Below are positions 8,254 through 16,658 of a stretch of 64,000 bases of DNA, in pieces. Location of the stretch: positions 62,001 to 126,000 of the forward strand of contig JADKJH010000005.1 in assembly GCA_016722505.1 (NCBI GenBank), in the 5' to 3' direction. The DNA comes from Holophagaceae bacterium (GTDB lineage Bacteria; Acidobacteriota; Holophagae; Holophagales; Holophagaceae). Position 1 is the first letter of the stretch. Each line of letters opens with the position of its first letter. Position numbers and translations under genes: made by a program. The notes under the pieces are model-generated. The model was not told the origin of the DNA and ran no database searches. It saw only the letters and a program-made list of their open reading frames with translations.

Positions 8254-9129
8254 ATGACCATTCAAACAATCGGCGTGATCGGCGCGGGGCAGATGGGCAA
8301 TGGCATCGCTCATGTATTCGCCCTGAGTGGTTTCAACGTCGTCATGCAGGATATCTCTGCTGAGTTCACCGCCAAAGGCCTGGCAACCATCGGCAAGAAT
8401 CTTCAACGCGGCGTTGACAAAGGAAAGATGGCCGCCGCTGAAAAAGACGCCGTGCTTTCTCGCATCCGCACGACAACCAATCTGGAGGATTTCAAGGAGG
8501 TGGATTTCGCGGTGGAAGCAGCCACGGAAAAATGGGAGATCAAGAAACAGCTCTTTGAAACACTTGACCGCGTCTGCAAAGCCGGTGCGATCCTAGCGAG
8601 CAACACCAGTTCCATTTCCATCACCAAACTGGCCGCCGTCACCAAGCGGCCTGAAGCCATCATTGGCATGCACTTCATGAATCCGGTCCCGGTGATGCAG
8701 CTCATTGAAATCATCCGTGGGCTTGCCACCAGCGACGGCACCTTCGCTGCAGTGATGGAGTTGAGCGCCAAGCTTGGCAAGACGCCCCTGGCCTGCAACG
8801 ACAGTCCTGGATTCATTTCGAACCGCGTATTGCTGCCCATGATCAACGAGGCGATCTACGCGCTCTATGAAGGTGTAGCGGGGGTAGAAAGCATCGACGG
8901 CATCATGAAGCTCGGCATGAACCACCCCATGGGCCCGCTGACTCTGGCGGATTTCATCGGCCTGGATACCTGCCTCTTCATCCTCAACGTGCTTCACGAA
9001 GGCCTCGGGGATCCCAAATACCGCCCCTGCCCGCTGTTGAAGAAACTCGTGGACGCCGGCTGGTACGGGAAAAAGAGTGGACGGGGGTTCTACGACTACA
9101 GCGGCGAGAAGCCCGTGCCTGCGGTCTGA
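8254..9129 (+). CDS. 3-hydroxyacyl-CoA (3-hydroxybutyryl-CoA) dehydrogenase
   Basis: A 291-residue cytosolic NAD(P)-dependent dehydrogenase. The Rossmann motif GAGQMGNG is at residues 9-16; HFMNPVPVM contains the catalytic His, and NDSPGFISNRVLLPMINEA opens the C-terminal helical domain with the conserved Asn. LGMNHPMGPLTLADFIGLD is typical of the Hbd/PaaH/FadB2 group. It interconverts 3-hydroxyacyl-CoA and 3-oxoacyl-CoA, in fatty-acid oxidation or butanoate metabolism. The ATG at 8254 follows GGAGG; an upstream in-frame extension is non-conserved. Its stop is 1 nt from the stop of the convergent peptidase gene. Confidence 0.92.
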   Translation: MTIQTIGVIGAGQMGNGIAHVFALSGFNVVMQDISAEFTAKGLATIGKNLQRGVDKGKMAAAEKDAVLSRIRTTTNLEDFKEVDFAVEAATEKWEIKKQLFETLDRVCKAGAILASNTSSISITKLAAVTKRPEAIIGMHFMNPVPVMQLIEIIRGLATSDGTFAAVMELSAKLGKTPLACNDSPGFISNRVLLPMINEAIYALYEGVAGVESIDGIMKLGMNHPMGPLTLADFIGLDTCLFILNVLHEGLGDPKYRPCPLLKKLVDAGWYGKKSGRGFYDYSGEKPVPAV

Positions 9130-9130
9130 G

Positions 9131-10165
9131 TTATTTAAAGATCACAACCTTCTTCCCCCTATCGGTCTCCTTGAGGAATTTCACAAGACCGGGGCCGTAG
9201 GTGCGCTGGTCGTCCCACATGGCCATGTGGCTGCCTTCGGCACAGAGCAGGAAGCTGCCGTGCTTCATCTGCTGCGACACCCATTTCATGTGCGCGGGGT
9301 CCATGGTGTCGTGCTTGCCCGCGATCACGAGGGTGGGCATGGCGAGCGTCCTGAGTTCCGCTTTGCGGTCCCATTTTTCCAGGCGGCCCGAGGCGCCGAA
9401 TTCGCTTGGTCCTTGCATCAGCACATAGATGTCCTTGTTTAGGTGCGCGAAGGATCGGACCACCGGATCAGGCCACTCTGGAAGGCGGCACAGATGCTTG
9501 GCATAGAAATTCGGCGTGAGCAGCTCCATATAGCGCGGATTCTCATACTGACCCTTGGCCTCCAGAGCTTTCACTTCTTCCACAACCGCTGGATCCATCT
9601 GCTTGGCGAGAACTGCCTCGGCGTACCGGTTGTAGTCGGGGATGCTCATCATCATGTTGGAGATGATCAGGCCCTTCAGGTTCGCTCCATATTTCAGGGC
9701 GTATTCCACCGCGAGGATGCCACCCCAGCTGTGCCCAAGCAGATAGAAGTTGTCCTTGTCCAGTCCCAGGGCGAGGCGCACCTGTTCGACTTCCTCGACG
9801 AACCGGGCGGTTGACCACAAGTCGTGGTCCTTAGGCTGGTCTGAACGCGCCGAGCCCAGCTGGTCGTAGTAGATGAACTCGATTCCTTCAGCGGGCAGGA
9901 AACCTTCCAGCGACTCGAAGTATTCGCTGGTGCCTCCGGGCCCCCCGTGGAGCAACAGAAGTTTTATACGGGGATTGTTCCCGAACCGCTTGGTCCATAC
10001 CTTGAACTCGCCCTTGGGTGTTTTGATGGGAATGAGTTTCGCCCCACCGGTCTGGACGGCGTCCTTATTGGCAAAGTAGCTGCGCAGCGTGGCTGGCTGT
10101 GCCTGGGCGAAGGCAGAGGCACCCATGAGGAAGAAGCAGCTAAGGAGTGCGAGAACGGTGCGCAT
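9131..10165 (-). CDS. Secreted proline iminopeptidase-family alpha/beta hydrolase
   Basis: A 344-residue exported hydrolase with signal peptide (LALLSCFFLMGASAFAQA, cleavage about residue 20). The oxyanion-hole motif HGGPGG and nucleophile elbow GHSWGG are the hallmarks of peptidase family S33 (proline iminopeptidases). The acid is probably in GKHDTMDP and the catalytic His in GSHMAMWDD. It would remove N-terminal Pro or related residues from peptides in the periplasm. An upstream purine-rich site precedes the ATG. Exact substrate is not readable from sequence; related members act on other amino-acid derivatives or esters. Confidence 0.88.
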   Translation of the reverse strand: MRTVLALLSCFFLMGASAFAQAQPATLRSYFANKDAVQTGGAKLIPIKTPKGEFKVWTKRFGNNPRIKLLLLHGGPGGTSEYFESLEGFLPAEGIEFIYYDQLGSARSDQPKDHDLWSTARFVEEVEQVRLALGLDKDNFYLLGHSWGGILAVEYALKYGANLKGLIISNMMMSIPDYNRYAEAVLAKQMDPAVVEEVKALEAKGQYENPRYMELLTPNFYAKHLCRLPEWPDPVVRSFAHLNKDIYVLMQGPSEFGASGRLEKWDRKAELRTLAMPTLVIAGKHDTMDPAHMKWVSQQMKHGSFLLCAEGSHMAMWDDQRTYGPGLVKFLKETDRGKKVVIFK

Positions 10166-10228
10166 GGGAATCTCCTTGGAAGGGTGCCTCCCTTATACGT
10201 CCATCTTGGATTTGCAGGTAGAAATGGT

Positions 10229-11038
10229 TCAATGGTCCGACAACGCGCGGTCGGCCAGGTCAACGTACGAATCGTAGCTTGAGAAAGGTTCGGCCTGCTC
10301 CACGGCCAACCGGACCTTTTGGAGAATCTGCTGGTTCTCTTCCTGCTGTAGATTGAGCAGATCAAAGGCTTCCAGGACCTTGGCCTTCATGCCATTGCCA
10401 CGGGCCACATCATGGGTCATTCCGCCTTCGCCCGCTTCGAATTCCGAAAGCAGATGGGGAATCCGCCAAGCGCTGGAAGCATGATCCACCATGTGTAGAA
10501 AGGCGCACCAATCACTGAAATAGGTGGAGGCCTCCACGAATCCTCCGCAATCCAGCAAGGCCTTTCTGGAAATCAAAGTGCTGTTGGTGTGCGGCATGCA
10601 ACGGAGAATATCGGCAAAGTTGGATACACCCTCGCCCTCCGGATGCTTGGTGGGTACCGGAAAACGTCTACCTGGGGTGACTTTGAGGGTGCTTCCGAAA
10701 ACGAAACCAGCCCCTGAATGGACCGCGGCCGCTTCAAGTTTCTCCAGGCGATCCGGATAAACGATGTCGTCGTCGTCCAGAAAGATCACCCAATCACTGT
10801 GGGCCTCCTGAAGGCCCAGGTTCCTGGCCTTGGCTACGCTGTGCAGCTTACGTTGCACCAGACGGCAGGGCACCCCGGTTGCTCTGAGGAGTGACGCCAT
10901 GGAAGGGTCCTCCCCGTCTTCCACCACCAGGATTTCTCCGAACTTCCGCCGCTCGGCCGCTAGGCTCTTCAATGCCCTGATCAACAGTCCTGGACGATGG
11001 TGCGTCGTGATGATGGTCGTGATTTTCAAAGAACCCAT
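10229..11038 (-). CDS. Family 2 glycosyltransferase
   Basis: A 269-residue GT-A fold enzyme. It begins KITTIITTHHRPGLLIRALK, the GT2 nucleotide-binding strand and helix, followed by EILVVEDG and the metal-binding acidic motif FLDDDD (about residues 89-94). KARNLGL between them is typical. The C-terminal third is helical. It would transfer a sugar from a nucleotide donor; acceptor and donor cannot be read. No other polysaccharide genes are nearby, so the pathway is unknown. It follows the ThrE-like gene by 73 nt on the same strand. Confidence 0.85.
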   Translation of the reverse strand: MGSLKITTIITTHHRPGLLIRALKSLAAERRKFGEILVVEDGEDPSMASLLRATGVPCRLVQRKLHSVAKARNLGLQEAHSDWVIFLDDDDIVYPDRLEKLEAAAVHSGAGFVFGSTLKVTPGRRFPVPTKHPEGEGVSNFADILRCMPHTNSTLISRKALLDCGGFVEASTYFSDWCAFLHMVDHASSAWRIPHLLSEFEAGEGGMTHDVARGNGMKAKVLEAFDLLNLQQEENQQILQKVRLAVEQAEPFSSYDSYVDLADRALSDH

Positions 11039-11111
11039 GGGCCTAAGAATAAGGGAAATGGGAGAACATCGGTAGGAAGGCCGGCCTGCCCGAATACCTC
11101 ACAGCCCAGCT

Positions 11112-12374
11112 TCATAGCCCTTTCCGCGGTCTCACCAGCGCATTTGCAAGGCTCAGACCCATCACCAGCGCCACCGCCAGGAAGACCATGCGGAAGGCCG
11201 TCTGAAGGCCCACCTCCGTTTCTCCCATGGTGAGGAAGGCCAACCCACGAAAGCCGATGGAGCCTGGAACCAGCAGCAGCAGGCCTGGAAGCTCCATGAT
11301 CTGGTTCGGCAGGCGAGTGTAGCGGCCAAACAGGTTGGCAACGATGCCGAGGGTCATGGCGCCAAGGCCTGCCCCCAGCTCGGGCCCCAGCCAGGCGGAA
11401 CCCAGGCGCGAAGAAATGAAGGCTACGATGCTCGCCAGCAGGATCCAGCCGAAATCCCGCTTCCTCGCCTGGAACAGCACCATATAGGTGAGCGGGACCA
11501 CCAGCAGCGCCGCCCACTCGGTCCAGGCTGCCAGCTGGATTGACGGTGATTCCTGGAAAGTTTTGGCAAACTGCATGGCCACCTGGCGTCCCAGAGCCAC
11601 GCCAAAGGCTAGCATCAGAAGTGTCATGGCCGCGTCCACCAGGCGGGACGACCCCGTCACCAGATTGCCCGTTGCCACTTCCCGCAGGGCGATGGTGAGC
11701 CGCAATCCTGGCAGCAGAATCACGATGCTGGCCAGCGTGATGGTAAAAGCCGCAGTGTGCGAGATGAAGTGCGCCGCCACCACACCGCCGAAGCCCGCGA
11801 GGGTCGCCGCCAACAGGACCAGCACCTGGGCCAGATGGTGTTGCTTCGATGTCCAGAACCCAAGCACTGAAATCATCAGGCCCAGAAGGGCAGCAAGCAC
11901 CATCTCGCGCCACCCCCCGCCAAAAAAGCGCGCGGCCATGGCGCTGGACAATCCGAAACTCACCGCCACCAGGCCTCGGCCGAAACTTGGCGCACGAGCT
12001 ACCACCTCGCGGACGCGGGCTGCGGCTTCCTCAATGGGCTGGTTGCCGCTGATGACCTCCTTCACCAGCGCCTGGATGCTCACAAGCTTCTCCAAGTTCG
12101 TTTCACCGCTCTCGGTGCGCACCACGAAAACCTCACGCCTGGCGGCACTGCGCAAGTCCGCGAAAAAGGCTGTGGGATGCGCCAGAAAGTCCCCTTCTAG
12201 TCCCAGGGACGCCACCAACAAGTGCATGGCCTCTTCGAAACGGTGAGCCGGTGTTCCAAAGCTGTGCAGCGCCTTGCCAATTTCCAGGCAAAAAGCGATG
12301 CGGGAATCCTGGGAAGGAGATTGGGCGTCGTTCATGCACTCCATCTTCGATTTGATTTCGTCTTCAATCACCAA
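11112..12374 (-). CDS. ThrE-type threonine/serine exporter family protein
   Basis: Up to 420 residues (407 or 410 if starting at the ATGs at 12335 or 12344). The N-terminal cytoplasmic part (FCLEIGKALHSFGTPAHRFE...) matches the ThrE domain formerly DUF1212, and the rest has about ten hydrophobic segments including the second, DUF3815-like half ending in FLTMGETEVGLQTAFRMVFL. ThrE of Corynebacterium exports threonine and serine with the proton motive force; family membership is clear, substrate is inferred. It starts 6 nt after the dehydratase-like stop (or 36-45 nt with the shorter starts), so the two probably form one transcript. Confidence 0.85.
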   Translation of the reverse strand: MVIEDEIKSKMECMNDAQSPSQDSRIAFCLEIGKALHSFGTPAHRFEEAMHLLVASLGLEGDFLAHPTAFFADLRSAARREVFVVRTESGETNLEKLVSIQALVKEVISGNQPIEEAAARVREVVARAPSFGRGLVAVSFGLSSAMAARFFGGGWREMVLAALLGLMISVLGFWTSKQHHLAQVLVLLAATLAGFGGVVAAHFISHTAAFTITLASIVILLPGLRLTIALREVATGNLVTGSSRLVDAAMTLLMLAFGVALGRQVAMQFAKTFQESPSIQLAAWTEWAALLVVPLTYMVLFQARKRDFGWILLASIVAFISSRLGSAWLGPELGAGLGAMTLGIVANLFGRYTRLPNQIMELPGLLLLVPGSIGFRGLAFLTMGETEVGLQTAFRMVFLAVALVMGLSLANALVRPRKGL

Positions 12375-12380
12375 ACTATT

Positions 12381-13298
12381 TCAAACCGGGAGGGAATCGG
12401 CATTGCCACCGCACACCACCACACCAACAGGGCCAGCTTCATCCGGAGTCCATGCGCCGCTCAGCAGGGCCGCGAGAGCCGCTGCGCCACCAGGTTCCGC
12501 CACAATCCGGACCTCACGCCAAAGCCAGCGTTGGGCTTCCAGGATCGCGTCATCGCTCACGAGCACGGACGGCCCCACCCTGTCTTTCAGAATCTCCCAG
12601 GGCAACTGCCCGAGACTCGGAGGCCCGAGGGATGTGCGCGCGATGCCTTCTGCCTTCGTGGGCACGGGGTGGCCGGCCTTCTGGGCTTCGAACAGCCCGG
12701 GGCAGCCTTCAGGTTCGATGGGAATGACTTCGGCTTCGCCCGCCATGGCCAGCGCCGCCGCCGCGGGAAAACCGCCGCCCCCCACCGCCAACAACCAACG
12801 GCGGACCAAGGGCGCCTGCTCCAGCAATTCCAGTCCGATGGTGCCCTGCCCCGCGAGCGTCGGCTCTTGGTCGTAGGGATGCACCATCGGCCAGCCAGTC
12901 TCGCGCACAAAGGCCTCCGCGGCCTGGAAGACATCAGCGGGCACATCACCCAACTGGCGTACCTCCGCCCCGGCGAGTTTCATGGCTTCCACCTTCGTAG
13001 CCGCGGCGCTCTTGGGCACGAAGATCACGGCTTGCTTGCCCAGCACTTTCGCGGCATGGGCCACCGCGAGCCCATGATTGCCGCCAGAGAGGGCGACGAC
13101 GTGGCCGCCTTCGATCTGCAGTAGCGCATTGAAAGCGCCCCGGGGCTTGAAGGAGCCCGTGACCTGCAGGTTTTCCAGCTTGAGCGTCACCGGAAGCAGG
13201 CCCGTCGGAGTGGCCAACACCACGTCCAGAACCGGTGTGAAGCGGATGTATGGCGCAATGCGCGAGCGCGCCGCTTCGATGTCCGATTTCGTGAGCAT
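12381..13298 (-). CDS. Threonine/serine dehydratase-like PLP enzyme
   Basis: A 305-residue fold-type II PLP enzyme. The Schiff-base Lys lies in TGSFKPRGA (about residue 50), SGGNHGLAVAHAAK is the asparagine loop, and GGGGFPAAAAL is the phosphate-binding glycine loop (usual form GGGGL). The family includes threonine dehydratase, serine dehydratase and serine racemase; no C-terminal ACT domain is present, so it is of the catabolic rather than the feedback-inhibited IlvA type. The ATG at 13298 is 2 nt after the toxin stop (TGATCATG); a GTG at 13304 is possible. It likely removes threonine or serine to a 2-oxoacid, alongside the exporter downstream. Confidence 0.83.
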   Translation of the reverse strand: MLTKSDIEAARSRIAPYIRFTPVLDVVLATPTGLLPVTLKLENLQVTGSFKPRGAFNALLQIEGGHVVALSGGNHGLAVAHAAKVLGKQAVIFVPKSAAATKVEAMKLAGAEVRQLGDVPADVFQAAEAFVRETGWPMVHPYDQEPTLAGQGTIGLELLEQAPLVRRWLLAVGGGGFPAAAALAMAGEAEVIPIEPEGCPGLFEAQKAGHPVPTKAEGIARTSLGPPSLGQLPWEILKDRVGPSVLVSDDAILEAQRWLWREVRIVAEPGGAAALAALLSGAWTPDEAGPVGVVVCGGNADSLPV

Positions 13299-13300
13299 GA

Positions 13301-13693
13301 TCACTTCAGCCGTCTAACATGCGCGGCTTTGCCGAACTTGTCGTCAATGGTGACAATTTCCTTGGCCCCATTGGCAAACCCCACTTGGGCAACGAGATGG
13401 TCGGCAAATCCACCCTTTCCGCCCTGCCGGGTAGCCTCAATGGCCTCGCGTATGAGAGCCGAGGATTCGACCACCACCCCACGGGTTTGGAGGAGGCTTT
13501 CCAATGTGTTCAATACCCGCACACGGTCCCACTTTCCTCGGAGGACCCAAGCGAGTTCCGCCATGACCACCATGGGAACAAACACCCCTCCTTGGGATCG
13601 TGCCTCTGCCAAAGCTTTGCGGGCCCTCCGCGCCTGGGCTTCATCATCATTCAGATAGGCGCGAGCCCAGACGTTTGTGTCGGCCACAATCAT
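13301..13693 (-). CDS. vapC: VapC-type PIN-domain toxin
   Basis: A 130-residue PIN-domain ribonuclease. The conserved acidic residues are visible: ADTNVW (first Asp, residue 5), MAELAWVL (Glu), GFADHLVA (Asp) and TIDDKF (Asp). These bind the catalytic Mg2+ ions. The ATG at 13693 overlaps the antitoxin stop as TAATG, giving translational coupling. An in-frame TTG at 13699 is less likely. It would cleave tRNA or other RNA when freed from the antitoxin. Its stop is in turn 2 nt from the start of the dehydratase-like gene, which is unusual for a toxin-antitoxin pair. Confidence 0.9.
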   Translation of the reverse strand: MIVADTNVWARAYLNDDEAQARRARKALAEARSQGGVFVPMVVMAELAWVLRGKWDRVRVLNTLESLLQTRGVVVESSALIREAIEATRQGGKGGFADHLVAQVGFANGAKEIVTIDDKFGKAAHVRRLK

Positions 13694-13968
13694 TACCAAA
13701 TCCTCCTGGACTTGGCCGTATTCATTTCTTCAAAGGTCATGACGCTCGACACTTTGGGACCTTGGTCTGACACCTTCCAGAGATCCTCCAATTCATACAG
13801 CACAGGTTCTGCCTGGAAGCCGCCATGGGTTGTGAGACTGAAACGGATCCGGCTTCCGGTCTGGATTCCAAGGTGTTCCCGCAATGCCTTTGGGATGGTC
13901 ACCTGGCCTTTGGAACTCACCGTGGCATCAACAGCGGCTAATGGAATGTAAGGCAAACCAGAGTTCAT
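13693..13968 (-). CDS. vapB: AbrB/MazE-family antitoxin
   Basis: A 91-residue protein. VSSKGQVTIPKALREHLGI (about residues 17-35) is the SpoVT/AbrB swapped-hairpin DNA-binding motif used by VapB antitoxins. The C-terminal portion, ending VSSVMTFEEMNTAKSRRIW, is the probable toxin-binding tail. It should neutralise the PIN toxin and repress its own promoter. It overlaps the toxin gene by one base. The start at 13968 is the only ATG that keeps the whole AbrB motif. Confidence 0.88.
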   Translation of the reverse strand: MNSGLPYIPLAAVDATVSSKGQVTIPKALREHLGIQTGSRIRFSLTTHGGFQAEPVLYELEDLWKVSDQGPKVSSVMTFEEMNTAKSRRIW

Positions 13969-14024
13969 AGCATTACCTCAGACTTACATTTTAGGTTAAT
14001 TTAGCTTACACGCAAGAACAAGCA
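13969..14024 (-). promoter_or_regulatory. Candidate toxin-antitoxin promoter/operator
   Basis: An AT-rich stretch directly upstream of the antitoxin on the minus strand. TTGCGT, 16 nt, TAAAAT is a plausible -35/-10 pair, and CTAAA occurs twice in TAAGCTAAATTAACCTAAA, a possible AbrB-type operator. Read by eye only. Confidence 0.35.
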
Positions 14025-14171
14025 TTAGCGCACACCCCAATCCAGCACCACCTTGCCGCTCTGCCCGCTGCGCATGGCGTCGAAACCCTTCTGGAAATCA
14101 TCGATGCCAAAGCGGTGCGTGATGATGGGCGAGAGGTCGAGCCCGCTTTGCAGCATGGCCACCATTTTGTA
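14025..14171 (-). pseudogene. Detached copy of the tdh 3' end
   Basis: The minus strand encodes about 48 residues from YKMVAMLQSG to VVLDWGVR, which match the last 48 residues of the adjacent threonine dehydrogenase except for the final Arg/Lys. At DNA level the two copies are near identical over the terminal ~70 bp and differ at many third positions over the next ~70 bp. The open frame continues to 14267 but that part (rich in Ser, Pro, Arg) does not match anything in tdh. It has no catalytic domain and is best read as a remnant of a second tdh copy. Confidence 0.8.
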
Positions 14172-14280
14172 CCCGCCCGACCGCCGGGTGACGGAAGGCG
14201 CGCCAGTGGCGCGTCTGGAGTCGGCCCCCGGCGAGGAGGGCGTCACGATGGCGTGGGTCGAAGTCATGGTGTACGCCTGC

Positions 14281-15315
14281 TCACTTCACGCCCCAATCCA
14301 GCACCACCTTGCCGCTCTGCCCGCTACGCATGGCGTCGAAACCCTTCTGGAAATCATCAATACCGAAGCGATGGGTGATGATCGGGCTCAAATCCAACCC
14401 AGATTGCAGCATGGCGACCATCTTGTACCACGTCTCAAACATCTCTCTTCCATACACTCCCTTCAGTATCAATCCCTTGAACACCACTTTGCCCCAATCA
14501 ATGGCCTGCTCCCCGGGCATGATGCCGAGCATGGCGATCTTGCCGCCGTGGTTCATGACATCCAGCATCTGGCGGAAGGCCGCCGCGTTGCCGCTCATCT
14601 CCATGCCCACATCGAAGCCTTCGGTCATGCCCAGGTCCTGCATGGCCTGTTTCAGATCCTGATTCGTGACGTTGACCGTGGCTGTGGCGCCCATTTTCTT
14701 CGCCAGAGCAAGCCGGTACTCATTCACATCCGTGATGACCACATGCCGCGCCCCCACGTGCTTCGCGATGGCCACCGCCATGACACCGATGGGGCCCGCG
14801 CCGGTGATGAGGACATCCTCCCCCACCAAATCAAAGCTCAGCGCGGTGTGGGTGGCGTTGCCGTAGGGATCGAAAATGGAGGCCATTTCATCGGAGATGT
14901 TGTCGGGAATGTGATAGACATTTTCCGCGTCGATCACCAGGAATTCCGCGAAGGAGCCCGGCCGGTTCACGCCCACCCCCTTGGTGTTGCGGCACAGGTG
15001 GCGCTTGCCGGCGCGGCAGTTGCGACAGAAGCCGCAGGTGAGGTGCCCTTCCCCGCTGACGCGGTCGCCCGGCTTGAAGGCATCCACCTCGATGCCGATC
15101 TTCTCCACCACGCCGAAATATTCGTGGCCCACGATCATGGGCACCGGAATGGTTTTCTGGCTCCATTCGTCCCAGTTGTAGATGTGCACATCCGTGCCGC
15201 AGATCGCCGATTTGTGGATGCGGATCATCACGTCATGCACGCCCACCGCGGGCACCGGCGCGTCCGTGGTGATCCAAATGCCTTCTTCCGATTTGGATTT
15301 GATGAGGGCTTTCAT
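14281..15315 (-). CDS. tdh: L-threonine 3-dehydrogenase
   Basis: A 344-residue zinc-dependent medium-chain dehydrogenase (E. coli Tdh is 341). Catalytic zinc ligands lie in ICGTDVHIYNWDEW (Cys) and VGHEYFG (His-Glu); the structural zinc site is CGFCRNCRAGKRHLC. The NAD site is ITGAGPIGVMA. It oxidises threonine to 2-amino-3-oxobutyrate in the cytosol. GGAGG precedes the ATG at 15315. It lies directly downstream of kbl, which consumes its product, so the pair forms the threonine-to-glycine plus acetyl-CoA pathway. Confidence 0.96.
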   Translation of the reverse strand: MKALIKSKSEEGIWITTDAPVPAVGVHDVMIRIHKSAICGTDVHIYNWDEWSQKTIPVPMIVGHEYFGVVEKIGIEVDAFKPGDRVSGEGHLTCGFCRNCRAGKRHLCRNTKGVGVNRPGSFAEFLVIDAENVYHIPDNISDEMASIFDPYGNATHTALSFDLVGEDVLITGAGPIGVMAVAIAKHVGARHVVITDVNEYRLALAKKMGATATVNVTNQDLKQAMQDLGMTEGFDVGMEMSGNAAAFRQMLDVMNHGGKIAMLGIMPGEQAIDWGKVVFKGLILKGVYGREMFETWYKMVAMLQSGLDLSPIITHRFGIDDFQKGFDAMRSGQSGKVVLDWGVK

Positions 15316-15359
15316 GGGAGCCTCCGTACGGCCATTGTTGTCTGAGAACTGAAAACCAT

Positions 15360-15414
15360 GAATACACACGAACGATTAAGATTGTGAATTTTGTATTCGT
15401 GTCTGTTCGTGTCC
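15360..15414. repeat. Paired inverted-arm element between kbl and tdh
   Basis: Left arm GAATACACACGAACG (15360-15374) and right arm around GTATTCGTGTCTGTTCGTGT (15394-15413) are inverted variants of each other built from the word ACACGAA/TTCGTGT, around an AT-rich core of about 20 nt. It sits in the gap between two co-directional genes of one operon. It resembles the elements at 19259, 28342 and 45389. Confidence 0.55.
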
Positions 15415-15427
15415 TTTCTTGGCTGAT

Positions 15428-16615
15428 TTATTTAATTACACCAAGAGCCCGTCCCACCTTCTCGAACGCGGCGATGGCGAAATCCAGATCCGCCGTCGAA
15501 TGCCCGGCGCTCATTTGGGTGCGGATGCGCGCCTCGCCTTTGGGGACCACAGGGAAAAAGAAACCGATGACGTAGACACCTTCGTCCAGCAAGGCGTTGG
15601 CCATGGATTGGGCGAGCGCGGCATCGCCGAGCATGACGGGAATGATGGGGTGCTCGCCGGGCAACAGACGGAAGCCCAGCTTGCTCATGCCGGCGCGGAA
15701 GTGCGCGGCGTTGGCGCGCAGGCGGCGCCGGAGCTCGTCGCCATTGTCCAGCAGGTCCAGGGCGGCGATGCTTGCTGCGGTGATGGCGGGGGCGAGGGAA
15801 TTGGAAAAGAGGTAAGGGCGCGCCTTCTGGCGCAGCCATTCGATGATCTCCTTCTTCGAGGAGATGTAGCCGCCGCTGGCGCCGCCCAGCGCCTTGCCCA
15901 AGGTGCCGCTGAGGATGTCCACACGGCCCATGACGCCGCAATGCTCGTGGGTGCCACGGCCTTTTTCGCCCATGAAGCCCACTGCGTGGCTATCGTCCAC
16001 CATCACCATGGCGCCATGTTTTTCCGCCAGGTCGCAGATGGCCGGAAGCTTTGCGATGTAGCCGTCCATGGAGAACACGCCATCGGTGACCACGAGTTTG
16101 AAGCGGGCGCCGCTTGCCTCCTTTAATTTCGCTTCGAGATCCGCCATGTCGGAGTTGGCATAGCGGTAGCGCTGTGCTTTGGAAAGCCGGATGCCATCAA
16201 TGATGGAAGCGTGGTTGAGGGCGTCGCTGATGAGCGCATCCTCCTCGCCGAGCAGGGCCTCAAACACACCGCCGTTGGCATCGAAACAGCTGGAATAAAG
16301 CTGTGTGTCCTCCATGCCGAGAAAGGCGCTGAGCTTGGCTTCGAGATCTTTGTGAATGTCCTGGGTGCCGCAGATGAAACGCACCGATGACATCCCAAAC
16401 CCACGGGAGTCCAAGGCTTTTTTACTGGCCTCAATGAGTGCGGGATGATTGGAAAGGCCTAGGTAATTGTTCGCGCAAAGGTTCATCACAGGCCGCCCGT
16501 TCGCGGTGATGCGTGCGCTTTGGGCTGAAGTGATCACCCGTTCACTCTTGAAGAGCCCCGCGTCCCGGAGCTTGTCGGTTTCGGTGCGGAGATGGTTCAG
16601 AAAATCAGCATTCAT
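15428..16615 (-). CDS. kbl: Glycine C-acetyltransferase (2-amino-3-ketobutyrate CoA ligase)
   Basis: A 395-residue PLP enzyme of the alpha-oxoamine synthase family, at the usual length. The PLP lysine is in SGTLGKALGGASGGY; DDSHAVGFMGEKGRGT carries the conserved Asp-Ser-His; CANNYLGLSNHP is the N-terminal signature. It splits 2-amino-3-oxobutyrate with CoA to glycine and acetyl-CoA. The ATG at 16615 follows GAGG with 6 nt spacing and starts MNADFLNHL as in the family; an upstream extension is not conserved. It lies between a NUDIX gene and tdh, all in one direction. Confidence 0.96.
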   Translation of the reverse strand: MNADFLNHLRTETDKLRDAGLFKSERVITSAQSARITANGRPVMNLCANNYLGLSNHPALIEASKKALDSRGFGMSSVRFICGTQDIHKDLEAKLSAFLGMEDTQLYSSCFDANGGVFEALLGEEDALISDALNHASIIDGIRLSKAQRYRYANSDMADLEAKLKEASGARFKLVVTDGVFSMDGYIAKLPAICDLAEKHGAMVMVDDSHAVGFMGEKGRGTHEHCGVMGRVDILSGTLGKALGGASGGYISSKKEIIEWLRQKARPYLFSNSLAPAITAASIAALDLLDNGDELRRRLRANAAHFRAGMSKLGFRLLPGEHPIIPVMLGDAALAQSMANALLDEGVYVIGFFFPVVPKGEARIRTQMSAGHSTADLDFAIAAFEKVGRALGVIK

Positions 16616-16658
16616 GTTAGACCTCGAAAAAAGAAACGACCTTCCGAGCTTGGGGGAT

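Noticed and set aside
14053..15345. Open frame of 430 codons on the plus strand, antisense to tdh
   Set aside because: The minus strand holds a complete, conserved tdh with zinc and NAD motifs; the plus-strand product is His/Ala-rich shadow sequence without a domain.
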